Positions 4,864 to 6,004 of a stretch of DNA of 6,004 nt are shown here, piece by piece. This stretch comes from Candidatus Desantisbacteria bacterium CG2_30_40_21 (GTDB taxonomy: Bacteria > UBA9089 > CG2-30-40-21). Below the pieces are notes generated by a model. It was not told the origin of the DNA. It saw nothing but the letters and a program-made list of their open reading frames with translations, and did no database searches. The position numbers and the translations under genes were made by a program. The stretch covers positions 1 through 6,004 of the forward strand of contig MNYI01000084.1 in NCBI GenBank assembly GCA_001873945.1. The letters are read 5' to 3'. How positions within the stretch are numbered: position 1 is the first letter of the stretch; each line of letters opens with the position of its first letter.

Positions 4864-5892
4864 ATGAATATAAAAGCTATTGTATTGTTATCTGGTGGAC
4901 TTGATAGTACGCTGGTGGTTGGACTGATGTTACAATATGGGATAGAGATAGAGGCAATAAACTTTGTAACACCATTTTGTACCTGTAACCGAAGCAAGGG
5001 GTGTGGACATGAGGCAGGAAGGGTTGTTAAGGAATTTGGGATACAATTAAAGGTGGTGAATGTGTTTGAGGAGATTATGGAGGTTATCAAACACCCAAAG
5101 CATGGTTATGGAAGAGGGGTAAATCCGTGCATTGATTGTCGTATTCTGATATTTAAGAAGGCAAAAGAATATATGGCTCAAACAGGGGTTTCATTTATTG
5201 TAACAGGTGAGGTGCTGGGTCAAAGGCCAATGTCTCAACATCGAAGGGCAATGGAAATAATTGAGAAAGAAAGCGGGCTTGAAGGGCTGGTGCTTAGACC
5301 ATTATCAGCTAAACTGCTCAAACCAACGATTCCAGAAGAGATGGGTTGGGTGGATAGAGAGAAATTGCTCAATATTTCCGGTAGATCAAGAAAAACACAA
5401 ATAGCACTGGCAGAGGAATTGCATATTAATGAATACCCATGTGCTGCTGGTGGCTGCCTCTTGACTGATGCTGAGTTTGCCAAAAGAATGAGGGATTTGC
5501 TTGCCTCTACCCCTGACCCTACACTAAATGATGTCCAGCTTTTGAAATTGGGAAGGCATTTCAGGCTATCTGAAACACTAAAGGTTATTGTAGCCAGAAA
5601 TGACGAGGAAAATAACAGGCTTGTTAATCTAATTGAGGAGAAGGATATAACACTTCAGGTTACAAATCAGAAGGGACCTGTGGCTATTTGCAGGGGTGAG
5701 ATTAATCGGGAACAGAAGCTTTTGGCTGCATCTATTGTTGCCAGATACTCTGATGATAGGGGAGAAAGCGGAATAAAGGTTAATGGTGGGCTTGCTGGAG
5801 AAGAGACACTATTCGTCCAGCCAATGGATGTTGTTGAGATTGGAGGATTAAGGATTCAGTGTATGAATGGTGAAAAGAGATTGCAGCGTTGA
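4864..5892 (+). CDS. ThiI-like PP-loop ATPase with C-terminal NFACT-R-like domain
   Basis: The 342-residue product is a predicted tRNA- or RNA-thiolation enzyme. The N-terminal PP-loop SGGLDS (residues 10-15) is the ATP-pyrophosphatase signature of enzymes that adenylate a base before sulfur transfer, as in ThiI and MnmA. TGEVLGQRPMSQHRRAM (114-130) fits this group. Cysteines cluster at FCTCNRSKGC (39, 41, 47), PCIDC (89, 92) and PCAAGGC (193, 198), and could bind metal, carry persulfide or hold a cluster. Residues from about 215, with LGRHFRLSETLKVIVARNDEENNRL, resemble the RNA-binding NFACT-R/DUF814 type. No THUMP or rhodanese domain is present, unlike classical ThiI. Database names for this family (ThiI-like, or 5-methylaminomethyl-2-thiouridylate methyltransferase) are by homology only. 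The nearest upstream AGGAG is 15 bases away, so initiation is probably weak. No other ATG, GTG or TTG fits before the in-frame stop at 4843. Confidence 0.88.
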   Translation: MNIKAIVLLSGGLDSTLVVGLMLQYGIEIEAINFVTPFCTCNRSKGCGHEAGRVVKEFGIQLKVVNVFEEIMEVIKHPKHGYGRGVNPCIDCRILIFKKAKEYMAQTGVSFIVTGEVLGQRPMSQHRRAMEIIEKESGLEGLVLRPLSAKLLKPTIPEEMGWVDREKLLNISGRSRKTQIALAEELHINEYPCAAGGCLLTDAEFAKRMRDLLASTPDPTLNDVQLLKLGRHFRLSETLKVIVARNDEENNRLVNLIEEKDITLQVTNQKGPVAICRGEINREQKLLAASIVARYSDDRGESGIKVNGGLAGEETLFVQPMDVVEIGGLRIQCMNGEKRLQR

Positions 5893-5912
5893 AAATGATA
5901 TTTGGATAAGAG

Positions 5913-5945
5913 GTAACTACTCAGGTAAAGGAATTTACCACGGAG
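5913..5945 (+). repeat. 33-bp dispersed repeat, copy 2
   Basis: It begins GTAACTACTCAGGTAAAGG and ends ACCACGGAG, an inverted copy of 3279-3311 with one mismatch. It continues into GACACAAAGG, the 'cacggagacacaaagg' style repeat common in environmental genomes. Confidence 0.85.
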
Positions 5946-5960
5946 ACACAAAGGTATACA

Positions 5961-5978
5961 GTAACTACTTGTAGTTAT
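5961..5978. repeat. Small inverted repeat near window end
   Basis: GTAACTAC and GTAGTTAT are complementary apart from one G-U pair, separated by two bases. The left half repeats the first eight bases of the 33-bp unit. It may be part of a larger element that continues beyond the window. No T-tract follows, so it is not called as a terminator. Confidence 0.45.
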
Positions 5979-6004
5979 ATTGGACGGAAAAACTACGAAA
6001 TACG

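Overview
This is an AT-rich window of about 6 kb with five complete protein genes and an unusually dense set of short palindromic repeats between them. It looks like chromosome of a Gram-negative-type (diderm) bacterium, probably an uncultured lineage. The support is a lipobox TPR protein, a SurA/PpiD-type periplasmic foldase, canonical AAGGAGGTGA ribosome binding sites, and repeat fragments of the 'accacggagacacaaag' kind that recur in many environmental and candidate-phylum genomes. The sequence alone does not fix a phylum.

Layout. On the minus strand, reading from right to left, are a membrane-anchored parvulin-type peptidylprolyl isomerase (1505-2983), an MBL-fold metallohydrolase whose ATG overlaps the isomerase stop by 11 bp (697-1515), and then, behind its own promoter, ribosomal protein bS6 (rpsF, 211-597). 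A 373-bp divergent intergenic region (2984-3356) carries a sigma70-type promoter for each direction; the plus-strand one matches consensus exactly (TTGACA-N17-TATAAT). On the plus strand are a TPR lipoprotein (3357-4556) and a ThiI-like PP-loop ATPase with a probable C-terminal NFACT-R-like domain (4864-5892), each with its own promoter.

The repeats are the notable part. (1) A 173-197 bp MITE-like element with 23-bp terminal inverted repeats is present twice (1-197 and 4600-4772). The second copy is bounded by a perfect 9-bp target duplication, TTACCTTAC. The central hairpin arms differ between the copies by a symmetric 12 nt per arm. (2) A 39-bp GC-rich palindromic insertion with a target duplication of about 8 bp sits in frame at the N terminus of the MBL gene and adds 13 residues. 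(3) The leader of the TPR lipoprotein mRNA holds two inverted arrays of six octamers (GTTGATRR type) inside an outer 11-bp inverted repeat, predicting a long mRNA hairpin. (4) A 33-bp unit from that element recurs in opposite orientation near the window end with 32/33 identity.

Functionally the genes look like ordinary housekeeping: envelope protein folding, an envelope TPR lipoprotein, translation (bS6) and predicted RNA thiolation. No defence system, CRISPR array, tRNA, rRNA or transposase gene is visible. The interest lies in how several families of small non-autonomous elements have inserted around, and in one case inside, these genes.
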